A DNA stretch of 64,000 bases, from the NCBI RefSeq assembly GCF_002150005.2, contig NZ_MSPP01000001.1, forward strand, positions 806,001 to 870,000, in the 5' to 3' direction. This stretch comes from Marivivens niveibacter (GTDB lineage Bacteria; Pseudomonadota; Alphaproteobacteria; Rhodobacterales; Rhodobacteraceae). Position 1 is the first letter of the stretch. Each line of letters opens with the position of its first letter. The notes under the pieces were generated by a model. That model searched no databases and was not told where the DNA came from. It worked only from the letters and a program-made list of their open reading frames with translations. The position numbers were made by a program, and so were the translations under genes. Below are positions 18,592 to 26,973 of this stretch, one piece after another.

Positions 18592-20124
18592 TTATTTTAA
18601 ATTGCGGACGTCTTCGGGCAAATATTTGAGGACGTCCGGATGATTTTCCGCAACCCAATCGCGCCATGATCTGTTGAATTCATACACGGCGAGGATTTCT
18701 TTGGGCCAATGTTCGGGCCAAGGGGAGCAGTTATTGGTACCATCTCCAAATGCCACTTTTCGATACGAAGTGAGTTTCTGTAGCTGGCTTGGTTCCATTT
18801 TATTCATACAGGCGCCTCTAAGCGATGTGCGCCATAAGTCGGTTGTCTTGTCTATTTCGGTTCTTCTGAATGTTACTCCGTCTAAAATTGCCAACCTGAG
18901 ATCGGCACCTCGCAAGTCCGAGAAGCTTAAGTTTGCCCCTTGCAACTCTGCATTTTGTAAATCAGTAAAACGAAAGTCGGCTGCAAAAAGTTCAGACCGT
19001 TTCAAGTGTGCACCTCGCAAATCAGCGCCCCGCAACCTAGCTTCTGTTAGATTTGCTTCATTGAGTTTTGCCCCTACAAGAATTGCTCCGATCAATTTTG
19101 CATCATCCAAATTGGCCTTAATTAGACTTGTCGCTGAAAGATCGGCCTCTTGCAGCGCCGCATTCGCTAGTGAAGCTCCGATTAGTTCGGATGAACTAAA
19201 GTTAACGCCCTGCATTTGAGCGTGCTCGAAATTGCCAAAGCTGAAGTCTAGGCCGCTTAAGTCCATCCCCTGTAGGTTGGCGCCGCGCAAATTTATTGCT
19301 GTTTTTCTTAGTGCTTTACCCACATGTTTTTGAATTAAACCAATTGTTTGTGTTGCTTTCTGAATATCTGATCGCTTGGGTGTCAGATTTAGCGCCCAAT
19401 CCTCCAGCTCATTCGCCGACGCATTTTCGGGCGTTGGTTCGGCGGGTACATCGGGGATTTTGTCACCGACCTGAACGGTGTGTTCGCGCACATAAAGCGA
19501 CAGCATCGCGGCGATGCGGCTGGCTTCCTCTGGGCGTTCTTTAATCAGACCGAATAGACGATCAATCGCGGTGGCGCGGGTTACCAGATCGGGTTCGCGG
19601 GTCGTTAGAACTTTTCGTTCGTCACCTTCGCCGATGACCTCAGTCACTTCGCGCCACGCGGCCAGGTTTTGGGACGCATCATTCAGTTTGTCGTTGAATA
19701 GGCGTTCATCTGTTAGGTCGTTTTGTTTTGCCGAATGTTGAATGCGGATCAGCGTAAATGGAAAGGCGACAACAGCACCCAATGTCGCTGCCATTGCCGC
19801 GAACGTTGTAAGGACCCCACGAAGCGCCAACTGATCTTCGTTAGTAATCGGTTTCATGTTTTGCAGTGCTTCGTAGATCGTCCACAGTAATCCGACGACC
19901 GACGCGAACAGCATCAAAGACCAAATGATCGCGCCCAACACAAAAAACGCGATTGGCAGCTTTGCCAGTCCCAATTCTTTTTGCAGAATCAGCGGATCGC
20001 GTTTCGCATCAGGCGTCGGCATGATCCGATAAATCGCAAAACTGCCCGCGATGATGGTTAGCACAACGATGGGCAGCCAGTCGGAATAGCTGACGGGCGG
20101 AAAATGGAACGTAAATTCAGGCAT
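18592..20124 (-). CDS. Membrane-anchored pentapeptide-repeat protein
   Basis: A 510-residue protein. The first 140 residues contain three hydrophobic helices (for example LPIVVLTIIAGSFAIY and FFVLGAIIWSLMLFASVVGLLW), then a helical region. The last half is a run of pentapeptide repeats of the A(D/N)LXX type (about residues 275-430: ADLRGAHLK, AELQGANLS, ADLRLAILD), which form a right-handed beta-helix. Function is unknown; the membrane anchor is unlike the soluble DNA-mimic Qnr proteins. The DNA for the repeat half is visibly more A+T-rich than that for the N-terminal half, which suggests a composite origin. Confidence 0.85.
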   Translation of the reverse strand: MPEFTFHFPPVSYSDWLPIVVLTIIAGSFAIYRIMPTPDAKRDPLILQKELGLAKLPIAFFVLGAIIWSLMLFASVVGLLWTIYEALQNMKPITNEDQLALRGVLTTFAAMAATLGAVVAFPFTLIRIQHSAKQNDLTDERLFNDKLNDASQNLAAWREVTEVIGEGDERKVLTTREPDLVTRATAIDRLFGLIKERPEEASRIAAMLSLYVREHTVQVGDKIPDVPAEPTPENASANELEDWALNLTPKRSDIQKATQTIGLIQKHVGKALRKTAINLRGANLQGMDLSGLDFSFGNFEHAQMQGVNFSSSELIGASLANAALQEADLSATSLIKANLDDAKLIGAILVGAKLNEANLTEARLRGADLRGAHLKRSELFAADFRFTDLQNAELQGANLSFSDLRGADLRLAILDGVTFRRTEIDKTTDLWRTSLRGACMNKMEPSQLQKLTSYRKVAFGDGTNNCSPWPEHWPKEILAVYEFNRSWRDWVAENHPDVLKYLPEDVRNLK

Positions 20125-20295
20125 TCAAAAGTCTTTCACACGCAAAACGTGCGTGGACTAAAGCGGATCGCCTGCCTTTGCGCAAGGATGTGAACAGAAC
20201 GCCTCTGCCTGCGGTTGCCAATCTTTCATGGGCGGAATAACGTGCCGCGACTTTGCGGGGTGGGCCCGCATAACCCATAAACGAAGGAGCGCCCG

Positions 20296-20574
20296 ATGGA
20301 GGCCATTCAAGGTATCGTCCCCTTTATCCTGATCTTCGGGATTATGTATTTCCTGCTGATCCGTCCTCAGCAGAAAAAGGTAAAAGAACATCAGGAAATG
20401 GTGGCTGCGCTGCGCCGTGGCGATCAGGTTGTCACCCAAGGCGGCGTCATCGGTAAAGTGTCGAAAGTCAAAGACGACAACGAAGTCGAAGTCGAAATCG
20501 CGGCTGGCGTTTCGGTCCGCGTTGTGCGTTCGACCATCACTCAGGTAGTGAACAAAACCGAACCAGCAAAGTAA
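20296..20574 (+). CDS. yajC: Preprotein translocase subunit YajC
   Basis: A 92-residue single-helix membrane protein. The hydrophobic segment IVPFILIFGIMYFLLI is followed directly by the family motif RPQQKKVKEH and a small soluble domain (VTQGGVIGKV). YajC binds SecDF and assists Sec-dependent secretion. secD begins 15 bases downstream, giving the usual yajC-secD-secF order. The start has a clear GAAGGAG site. Confidence 0.95.
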   Translation: MEAIQGIVPFILIFGIMYFLLIRPQQKKVKEHQEMVAALRRGDQVVTQGGVIGKVSKVKDDNEVEVEIAAGVSVRVVRSTITQVVNKTEPAK

Positions 20575-20589
20575 GGTAAGGCCCCGGAT

Positions 20590-22251
20590 ATGCTCCAGAT
20601 TTCGCGATTCCGACAGGTTTTGATCCTACTGGTCCTCATGGCCGGGGTTATCTTTACACTGCCGAATTTTTTCTACGGTCGGGTTGAACAGCACAATGAT
20701 GCTGTGGCCCTGATCGACAGTGGGATTTCCACTGAACAGGCTGAAGCGGATGTTGCGCTTTGGCCTTCGTTTTTGCCTAGCAACCTTGTGAATTTGGGGC
20801 TGGACCTGCGCGGCGGTGCCCATCTGCTGGCCGAGGTTCGCGTCGAAGAGGTATACGCCACCACCATCGATGCCATGTGGCCCGAGGTGCGTGACGTACT
20901 GGCCGCTGAACGCGATACCGTCGGGTTCATCACCCGTGAAGATTCCGAGCCGGGTGTTTTGCGCGTCCGTATCAGCGAAGCCGCTGGCATTGAACGTGCG
21001 GTTGAATTGGTGCGCGGTCTGTCCGAACCTGTTGTGACGCTGACCGGTGCAGGTGCATCGACGTTAAAGGTCACATCGCAAGGCAATGAAATCACAGTTG
21101 AATTGTCGGATGCGGAAAAACTGGCAAGCGATGATCGCACCGTTAAACAGGCGTTGGAAATCATTCGCCGCCGTATTGACGCCGCAGGTACACGCGAACC
21201 CAGCATTCAGCGTCAGGGCGACAGCCGCATCCTGATCCAAGTGCCCGGCGCCAAATCCGCCGAGGAACTACAGGGCTGGATCGGCACCACGGCGCAGTTG
21301 AATTTCCATCCTGTGGTTGGCCGCACAACCGATGCGACCCAAAGCCCAGGTGTGGGCAATTTCTTGGCGCCTTCTGTCGAAGAAGACGGCGTCTATTACG
21401 TGCTGGAACGCAACGCGGTTGTTTCGGGCGAAGAATTGGTTGATGCGCAGCCCAGCTTTGACCAGAACGGCCAGCCTGCTGTGTCGTTCCGTTTCAACCC
21501 TGCGGGTGCACGTAAATTCGGCACCTACACGTCCGAAAACGTGGGCGCGCCATTCGCTATCGTCCTAGATAACGAAGTCATCAGCGCCCCGACCATTCGT
21601 CAAGCGATCACGGGCGGTTCGGGTATTATCTCGGGGTCGTTCACCATCGAAGAATCCACAAATCTGGCGGTTCTGCTGCGTGCGGGCGCTTTGCCTGCGG
21701 GTCTGGATTTCCTAGAAAAACGGACCATCGGGCCAGAGCTGGGCGCGGACAGCGTTCAGGCCGGTAAAATGGCGGCGATTGTTGGTTTCGCGCTGATCAT
21801 GGTGTTCATGGGGCTAACCTATGGCCTGTTCGGTTGGATCGCGAATGTCGCATTGGTGTTGAACGTCTGCCTGATCATGGGCGCACTGTCGATCCTGGGT
21901 GCGACGCTGACGCTGCCGGGTATCGCGGGTATCGTTTTGACCATGGGAATGGCGGTTGACGCTAATGTTCTGGTTTACGAACGCATCCGCGAAGAACTGA
22001 AAACTGCCAAAGGTCCAGCGCGCGCGATCGAACTGGGTTATGAACGCGCGATGTCCGCGATTGTAGATGCGAACATCACCACGATCCTAACGGCTGCGAT
22101 TTTGTGGTTCGTGGGTTCCGGCCCCGTGCGCGGTTTCGCGACCACGCTGGGTATCGGCATTGTCACCTCGGTCTTTACGGCGTTGTTCGTGACCCGTCTG
22201 TTCATCGTCTGGTGGTTCCAACGCCGCCGTCCAAAATCCATCGAGGTGTGA
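20590..22251 (+). CDS. secD: Protein translocase subunit SecD
   Basis: A 553-residue inner-membrane protein with one N-terminal helix, a large periplasmic region and five C-terminal helices of the RND fold. The D1 signature LGLDLRGGAHLL is near residue 73 and the D4-type block GMAVDANVLVYERIREE is in the fourth helix, with its proton-relay Asp. SecDF uses the proton motive force to pull exported proteins from SecYEG. It is between yajC and secF with short spacers, so it is one operon. Confidence 0.97.
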   Translation: MLQISRFRQVLILLVLMAGVIFTLPNFFYGRVEQHNDAVALIDSGISTEQAEADVALWPSFLPSNLVNLGLDLRGGAHLLAEVRVEEVYATTIDAMWPEVRDVLAAERDTVGFITREDSEPGVLRVRISEAAGIERAVELVRGLSEPVVTLTGAGASTLKVTSQGNEITVELSDAEKLASDDRTVKQALEIIRRRIDAAGTREPSIQRQGDSRILIQVPGAKSAEELQGWIGTTAQLNFHPVVGRTTDATQSPGVGNFLAPSVEEDGVYYVLERNAVVSGEELVDAQPSFDQNGQPAVSFRFNPAGARKFGTYTSENVGAPFAIVLDNEVISAPTIRQAITGGSGIISGSFTIEESTNLAVLLRAGALPAGLDFLEKRTIGPELGADSVQAGKMAAIVGFALIMVFMGLTYGLFGWIANVALVLNVCLIMGALSILGATLTLPGIAGIVLTMGMAVDANVLVYERIREELKTAKGPARAIELGYERAMSAIVDANITTILTAAILWFVGSGPVRGFATTLGIGIVTSVFTALFVTRLFIVWWFQRRRPKSIEV

Positions 22252-22255
22252 TCCA

Positions 22256-23224
22256 ATGCGGCTACGTTTAATTCCAGACAACACCAACTTTAACTTCTTC
22301 CGCTTTGCGCCTGCTACGTTCGGTGCATCGGTCGTGTTGGTCATCGCGTCGGTGATCGCGTTCTTTTTGTTCGGACTGAATTTCGGCATCGATTTCCGCG
22401 GTGGCACAACGATCCGTACGGATTCCACCAATGAAATCGTCGTGTCGGATTACCGCGCTGCGATTGAACCATTGGGGCTGGGCGATATCGTCGTGACCGA
22501 GGTGTTCGATCCAACCTTTGACGCCGATCAGCACGTTGCGATGATCCGCATTCAGGCTCAAGAGGGCCAAGAAAGCATCGCCGAAGACACCGTTGAAAAC
22601 GTTCGCGCTGCGCTGCTTGCGATTGATCCAGCGGTCACCTTTGCCTCTGTTGAATCGGTCGGCCCAAAGGTATCGGGCGAATTGATTCAGAAAGCGGTCT
22701 ATGCGGTTCTGGCCGCGCTGGTCGTGATCGTTCTGTACATCTGGCTGCGTTTCGAATGGCAGTTTGCTGTGGGTGCCGTTGTGGCGCTGATCCACGACGT
22801 TGCGTTGACGATTGGTCTGTGGGCCGTGTTCCAGATCAAATTCGATCTGGCGACGATTGCAGCGCTGTTGACCATCGTGGGCTATTCGATCAACGACACC
22901 GTGGTTGTGTTCGACCGTGCGCGTGAAAACTTGATTAAATTCAAAAACACGCCGCTTGTGGACGTCCTGAATATGTCGGCCAACGAAACCCTTAGCCGTA
23001 CGATCATGACCTCGGGCACCACACTGCTCGCGCTCATCGCTCTGCTGGTTCTGGGCGGCGATGTGATCCGGTCATTTGTGTTCGCTATCACGTGGGGTAT
23101 CATCGTTGGTACGTATTCTTCGATCTATGTGGCGAAAAACATCGTATTGATGTTGGGTGTCAAACGTGACTGGTCCAAGGAAAAGAAACCCACTGGAAAC
23201 CAGTTCATGGACATGGATACGTAA
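22256..23224 (+). CDS. secF: Protein translocase subunit SecF
   Basis: A 322-residue partner of SecD with six helices. The family signature NFGIDFRGGT occurs after the first helix and YSINDTVVVFDRARENL in the fifth, equivalent to the conserved SecF D4 block. Separate SecD and SecF, rather than a fused SecDF, are normal in alphaproteobacteria. The gap to secD is four bases. Confidence 0.97.
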   Translation: MRLRLIPDNTNFNFFRFAPATFGASVVLVIASVIAFFLFGLNFGIDFRGGTTIRTDSTNEIVVSDYRAAIEPLGLGDIVVTEVFDPTFDADQHVAMIRIQAQEGQESIAEDTVENVRAALLAIDPAVTFASVESVGPKVSGELIQKAVYAVLAALVVIVLYIWLRFEWQFAVGAVVALIHDVALTIGLWAVFQIKFDLATIAALLTIVGYSINDTVVVFDRARENLIKFKNTPLVDVLNMSANETLSRTIMTSGTTLLALIALLVLGGDVIRSFVFAITWGIIVGTYSSIYVAKNIVLMLGVKRDWSKEKKPTGNQFMDMDT

Positions 23225-23229
23225 TTTTC

Positions 23230-23249
23230 AGGGGCCGTTCGCGGCCCTT
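23230..23249 (+). other. Stem-loop between secF and the Mth938-like gene
   Basis: An 8-bp hairpin with a TTCG tetraloop (AGGGGCCG with CGGCCCTT, one G-T pair) lies just after the secF stop codon. No T-run follows, so it is more likely to be an mRNA 3'-end stabiliser or weak attenuator than a full terminator. Confidence 0.6.
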
Positions 23250-23269
23250 GACCATCTAGAGGATTAGCA

Positions 23270-23623
23270 ATGCGCCTGAACGAAGTCGTCTTTACCGATG
23301 CAAAGCCTGTCGACGGCTACGGCCCCGGTTTTTTCCGTATCGGAGGAGAAGTGTTCAAAGGCCCGTTGGTTGTAACCTCGACCGGAGTGGCGTCTTGGGG
23401 TGGTTTTGACGACGCGGATGCGCTGATCGCGATGAAAGACAAAACCGACGTCGTATTCATCGGCACTGGCGAAAACATCGCGTATATCCCAGCCGAATTG
23501 CGCACCGCATTGGAAACGGCGGGCGTTGCGTTTGAAACGATGGCGTCACCGGCCGCCTGCCGTACCTTTAACGTTCTTCTGTCCGAAGGTCGCCGCGTTG
23601 CGCTGGCGATCCTGCCTATCTGA
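23270..23623 (+). CDS. Mth938-like domain protein (NDUFAF3 family)
   Basis: A 117-residue soluble protein of the Mth938/DUF498 family. Typical pieces are [14 protein letters not shown] near the start, the central WGG, and the phrase [14 protein letters not shown]. The mitochondrial relative NDUFAF3 is a complex I assembly factor; the bacterial role is unknown. The gene is often found beside secDF in alphaproteobacteria. The stop codon overlaps the ccmA start by one base, which suggests co-translation with the ccm genes. Confidence 0.85.
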   Translation: MRLNEVVFTDAKPVDGYGPGFFRIGGEVFKGPLVVTSTGVASWGGFDDADALIAMKDKTDVVFIGTGENIAYIPAELRTALETAGVAFETMASPAACRTFNVLLSEGRRVALAILPI

Positions 23624-24237
23624 TGCTGCGCGTTGATAACCTGACCTGCGCACGCGGTGGACGCCCTGTTTTGTCGAACGTGTCGTTCGATGTGCCAGAC
23701 GGGCAGGCGTTGATCCTGCGCGGGGCGAACGGGATCGGCAAAACGACTTTGCTACGCACATTGGCAGGCCTGCAGCCCGCGCTATCGGGCGACATTCAGG
23801 TGGATGAAGAGGACACTGCCTATGCCAGCCATGCCGACGGGATCAAGGCGCAGTTGACCGTTGCCGAAAATCTGGCCTTTTGGGCGGATATTTACGGCAC
23901 CGACGTGCCCGAAACCGTCTACACGGATTTCGATCTGGCGGACCTGCGCGAACGGTTTGCGGGCACATTATCGGCGGGCCAAAAACGCCGTTTGGGTCTG
24001 GGCCGTTTGGGCGTGATCAAACGCAAAGTGCTATTTTTGGATGAACCGACCGTGTCGCTGGATCGGTTTTCGGTGAAATTATTTGCGAACTTTATCCAGA
24101 ACCGTCATTTGGCGAACGGTGGTATTGCCGTGATCGCAACCCATATCGATCTGGGCCTGACGGCGCGCGAATTGGATCTGGAACCCTATCGCGCTGCCAT
24201 CGACGATCTGGGATCCAGCGACGAGGCGTTCCTGTGA
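23623..24237 (+). CDS. ccmA: Heme exporter ATP-binding protein CcmA
   Basis: A 204-residue ABC ATPase with Walker [13 protein letters not shown], signature [10 protein letters not shown] and Walker [13 protein letters not shown]. Short length and the Ala-Gly-Gln-Lys-Arg form of the signature are typical of CcmA. With CcmB it powers release of heme-loaded CcmE during cytochrome c maturation. It overlaps ccmB by four bases. Confidence 0.93.
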   Translation: MLRVDNLTCARGGRPVLSNVSFDVPDGQALILRGANGIGKTTLLRTLAGLQPALSGDIQVDEEDTAYASHADGIKAQLTVAENLAFWADIYGTDVPETVYTDFDLADLRERFAGTLSAGQKRRLGLGRLGVIKRKVLFLDEPTVSLDRFSVKLFANFIQNRHLANGGIAVIATHIDLGLTARELDLEPYRAAIDDLGSSDEAFL

Positions 24238-24890
24238 TCGCGCTGTTCATTCGCGACCTGCGTTTGGCCGTGCGGGCAGGGGGCGGGTTCGGGCTCGGCC
24301 TTGCGTTTTTCCTGATCGTTGTCGTTCTGGTCCCGTTTGGCGTTGGCCCTGACCGCGCCGTTCTCGAACCCATTGCGCCTGGCATTTTGTGGGTCGCGGC
24401 GTTGCTGTCGTGTCTGTTGTCGCTGGACCGTATTTTCGCGCTGGATTTCGAAGACGGATCGCTTGCGCTGCTGGCCACGTCGCCGCTGCCGTTAGAAGGC
24501 GCAGTGCTGGCCAAAACTGTGGCGCATTGGGTAACGACTGGTTTACCGCTGACACTGGCTGCGCCTGCCTTGGGTATCCTTTTGCACATGAAACCAGAGG
24601 CTTATGGCTATTTGTTCGCGTCGCTTTTGCTGGGTACACCTGCATTGTCGATGATCGGAACATTCGGCGCGGCGCTGACCGTTGGCCTGCGACGTGGTGG
24701 CCTATTGCTGTCGCTGCTTGTGCTACCTTTATATGTTCCGACGCTGATTTTCGGTGCCGAAGCCGTCCGCCGCGGCGCCGAAGCAATGGCCGTACAAACG
24801 CCGTTTGTTATGCTGGCGGGGATCACGGCGGGGGCATTCGCCCTTTTGCCTATTGCGGCCGCAGCCGCCTTGCGCGTTAACCTGCGCTAG
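24234..24890 (+). CDS. ccmB: Heme exporter protein CcmB
   Basis: A 218-residue membrane protein with six helices and the CcmB hallmark near residue 76 ([12 protein letters not shown]-like, here [18 protein letters not shown]). It is the membrane subunit of the CcmAB ABC transporter. The GTG start lies inside the last codons of ccmA, so translation is coupled. Confidence 0.93.
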   Translation: MIALFIRDLRLAVRAGGGFGLGLAFFLIVVVLVPFGVGPDRAVLEPIAPGILWVAALLSCLLSLDRIFALDFEDGSLALLATSPLPLEGAVLAKTVAHWVTTGLPLTLAAPALGILLHMKPEAYGYLFASLLLGTPALSMIGTFGAALTVGLRRGGLLLSLLVLPLYVPTLIFGAEAVRRGAEAMAVQTPFVMLAGITAGAFALLPIAAAAALRVNLR

Positions 24891-24914
24891 GGCCGACCGA
24901 AGAAAGAGGAACCG

Positions 24915-25646
24915 ATGTCGATTTGGGAATACGCAAATCCAAAGAAATTCATGGCCACGACGACTCCGATTGCGCCTTGGGCGCTGTATGGATCGTTGGC
25001 TTTGATCACTGTCGGCCTGTGCTGGGGGCTATTTCTAACGCCCGAAGCGATCAATTTTGGCCATTCGGTGAAAATCCTGTTTGTACACGTACCATCGGCC
25101 CTGATGGCGATTAACGCATGGCTGATGATGATGGTCGCATCCATCATCTGGATCGTGCGCCGCCACCACGTATCGGCATTGGCCGCGAAGTCAGCGGCGC
25201 CGATTGGCATGGTGATGACCGTGATCGCGCTGGCAACGGGGGCCATCTGGGGCCAGCCAACTTGGGGCACATGGTGGGCATGGGAGCCGCGCCTGACATC
25301 GTTTCTGATCCTGTTTTTGTTCTATCTGGGCTACATCGCGCTGTGGTCCGCGATCGAAGATAACGACACCGCTGCCGATCTGACGTCTGTTCTGTGTATC
25401 GTCGGATCGCTGTTCGCGCTGTTGTCGCGCTATGCCGTGCGGTTCTGGGGCAATGGTTTGCATCAGGATTCAACCTTTTCGGCGGACAAAGAAACGCACA
25501 TTGACCCGTCGTTCTGGTGGCCTTCGGTCATTTCGATGGGGGGCTTTGTCCTGCTCTTTGTGGCCTTGGTTTTGATCCGCACAAACACTCAAATCCGCCT
25601 GCGCCGCGCAGATGCGCTCGAGGCTCGCAATCGGAGACAGTCATGA
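24915..25646 (+). CDS. ccmC: Heme lyase/transfer protein CcmC
   Basis: A 243-residue protein with six helices that loads heme onto CcmE in the periplasm. The tryptophan-rich WWD-type motif appears as TWGTWWAWEPRLTSFL near residue 118. In other CcmC proteins the fourth position of WxWD is Asp; here the codon is GAG, giving Glu. Axial His residues are expected in the loops (HSVKILFVHVPSA early, and a later NGLHQ). It is followed by ccmD with a 4-base overlap. Confidence 0.94.
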   Translation: MSIWEYANPKKFMATTTPIAPWALYGSLALITVGLCWGLFLTPEAINFGHSVKILFVHVPSALMAINAWLMMMVASIIWIVRRHHVSALAAKSAAPIGMVMTVIALATGAIWGQPTWGTWWAWEPRLTSFLILFLFYLGYIALWSAIEDNDTAADLTSVLCIVGSLFALLSRYAVRFWGNGLHQDSTFSADKETHIDPSFWWPSVISMGGFVLLFVALVLIRTNTQIRLRRADALEARNRRQS

Positions 25647-25789
25647 TTGATTTCGGAAAACACACATTCCACGTTTGGGCCAGCTATGGCGTGACCATCA
25701 CGCTGCTGGTCGGGCTAGTTGTCATTTCCCTGCGCCAAAGCACCAAAGCAAAGGCGCGACTGGCAGAGATTGAGGGTAAAAATGGCTAA
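25643..25789 (+). CDS. ccmD: Heme exporter protein CcmD
   Basis: A 48-residue single-helix protein. The frame opens further upstream, but the ATG overlapping the ccmC stop is the natural start. The sequence HTFHVWASYGVTITLLVGLVV is the CcmD membrane segment with its upstream aromatic residues, followed by a basic tail. CcmD is needed to release holo-CcmE from CcmABC. It overlaps the next gene by eight bases. Confidence 0.9.
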   Translation: MIDFGKHTFHVWASYGVTITLLVGLVVISLRQSTKAKARLAEIEGKNG

Positions 25790-26321
25790 GTTTCCGAAAC
25801 TTGCACTGATCCCGCCGATCGCCTTTGCGGGCGTTGCTGCGTTGTTTTTGGGCGGTATGTTCTGGGGCAGTGATGACGATATGCCATCGACGATGATTGG
25901 CCGTGACGCGCCTGTTTTGCCCGCGCAATCCGTGCCGGGGACCGAATTGGCGACCGTTGAAACGCTGACAACCGGCGAAATCACCATCGTGAATTTCTGG
26001 GCCAGCTGGTGTCCGCCGTGCCGCGCCGAACACCCCGTTTTGCATGATCTGGCCGAACAGGGATACCGCATTGTCGGCGTTAATTTCCGCGATACCGAAA
26101 CGGCATCCGCTGAGTACCTAGAGGAACTGGGAAACCCGTTTGTCGCGACAGGATTTGACCGTTCGGGACGGGTCGCGATTGACTGGGGCGTCACTGCGCC
26201 GCCAGAGACGTTCATTATAGATGGGGATGGCAAAGTGCTGTTCCGGTTCATTGGCCCATTGGTAGGGTCGGACTATGAACAGCGATTTTTACCCGCCTTG
26301 GAAAACGCACTGGCCGATTAA
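25782..26321 (+). CDS. ccmG: Periplasmic thiol:disulfide interchange protein CcmG (DsbE)
   Basis: A 179-residue membrane-anchored thioredoxin with an N-terminal helix (LALIPPIAFAGVAALFLGGMFW). The redox motif WCPPC is seen in NFWASWCPPCRAEHP, and the CcmG-type GVNFRDT and GVTAPPETFIIDGDG blocks follow. It reduces the apocytochrome c heme-binding cysteines. The start used is the ATG overlapping ccmD. The remaining genes ccmE, ccmF and ccmH are not in this window. Its stop overlaps the convergent gene by four bases. Confidence 0.94.
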   Translation: MAKFPKLALIPPIAFAGVAALFLGGMFWGSDDDMPSTMIGRDAPVLPAQSVPGTELATVETLTTGEITIVNFWASWCPPCRAEHPVLHDLAEQGYRIVGVNFRDTETASAEYLEELGNPFVATGFDRSGRVAIDWGVTAPPETFIIDGDGKVLFRFIGPLVGSDYEQRFLPALENALAD

Positions 26322-26782
26322 CAGGCCAGTCGCGCCATCGCGCCAAATTCAGCCGCAGACCGGTACGCCATAGCCTGTAGATTGTGCTGGTAGGCGGGCG
26401 TGCCGATTTCCAGAACGATCAGCAACGATAGCTCTTCCGCTTCGGTCGTGCCCATATGCGCGGTCGCGAAATCGAATACGTCGTCGATCGGGCGCATGGA
26501 TTGACAGCTGACCACGATGTCGGGGAAATATTCGGCGCGTTCTTCGGTCATGATGGCCAATGCGTTTGCTGCATTGATATCATTTTCCCAATCTTCGCTG
26601 TCTTCGCCCCAGATATTTGCCTGCACACAGGCACCAGTTGCCATGCGTTCAGCCAATCCGCGACGCCAAAAGGCCGAGGTTTCTTCGTGGGCGATGACGA
26701 CCACGGCATAGGCCCGTTCGCTAGGTAATGGCGGGTAAGCGTCGTCTGCCGAAAGGCGCATATGTGCGAATTGAATATCCAT
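26318..26782 (-). CDS. Uncharacterised protein (possible DUF7684-like)
   Basis: A 154-residue soluble protein without signal peptide or membrane helix. I chose the ATG giving MDIQFAHMRL; a GTG 23 codons upstream also opens the frame. The pattern AVVVIAHEE, WRRGLAERMATGAC and WGEDSEDWENDINAAN resembles a small family in Rhodobacteraceae where a Val-rich strand is followed by WR, a Gly-Cys and WGxDxxxW. The assignment is from memory of the pattern and is weak. Upstream lie DnaA-box-like repeats. Confidence 0.55.
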   Translation of the reverse strand: MDIQFAHMRLSADDAYPPLPSERAYAVVVIAHEETSAFWRRGLAERMATGACVQANIWGEDSEDWENDINAANALAIMTEERAEYFPDIVVSCQSMRPIDDVFDFATAHMGTTEAEELSLLIVLEIGTPAYQHNLQAMAYRSAAEFGAMARLAC

Positions 26783-26802
26783 ACCCCAAAGTCGCTTTGG
26801 CC

Positions 26803-26878
26803 TGTGGATTCGGCAAACCAGATTCGGGGGGAATCCTGTGGATAGAGTCACTTAGCCTAGGCATAAGTCTGTGGATAA
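26803..26878 (-). promoter_or_regulatory. Three DnaA-box-like sites
   Basis: Three same-orientation sites read TGTGGATTC, TGTGGATAG and TGTGGATAA on the plus strand. The last is the exact complement of the consensus TTATCCACA, the middle one differs at one base, and the first at two. They begin 34 and 33 bases apart, close to three helical turns, so they would lie on one face of the DNA. They flank the start of a minus-strand gene and precede the Hint-protein gene. Their effect is unknown. Confidence 0.5.
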
Positions 26879-26973
26879 ATTGTGCAGGAATTTTTTGCCG
26901 CTGTTTTGTCACTCTCCCTAAAAGCGATCACCGCGCTGCCGTTACACAACATAACGAGTAGTTTGGTGTAAAA

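Noticed and set aside
26803-26973. Chromosome replication origin
   Set aside because: There are only three DnaA-like sites, no clear A+T-rich unwinding region and none of the usual alphaproteobacterial origin neighbours (such as hemE or parAB). A regulatory or titration site is more likely.
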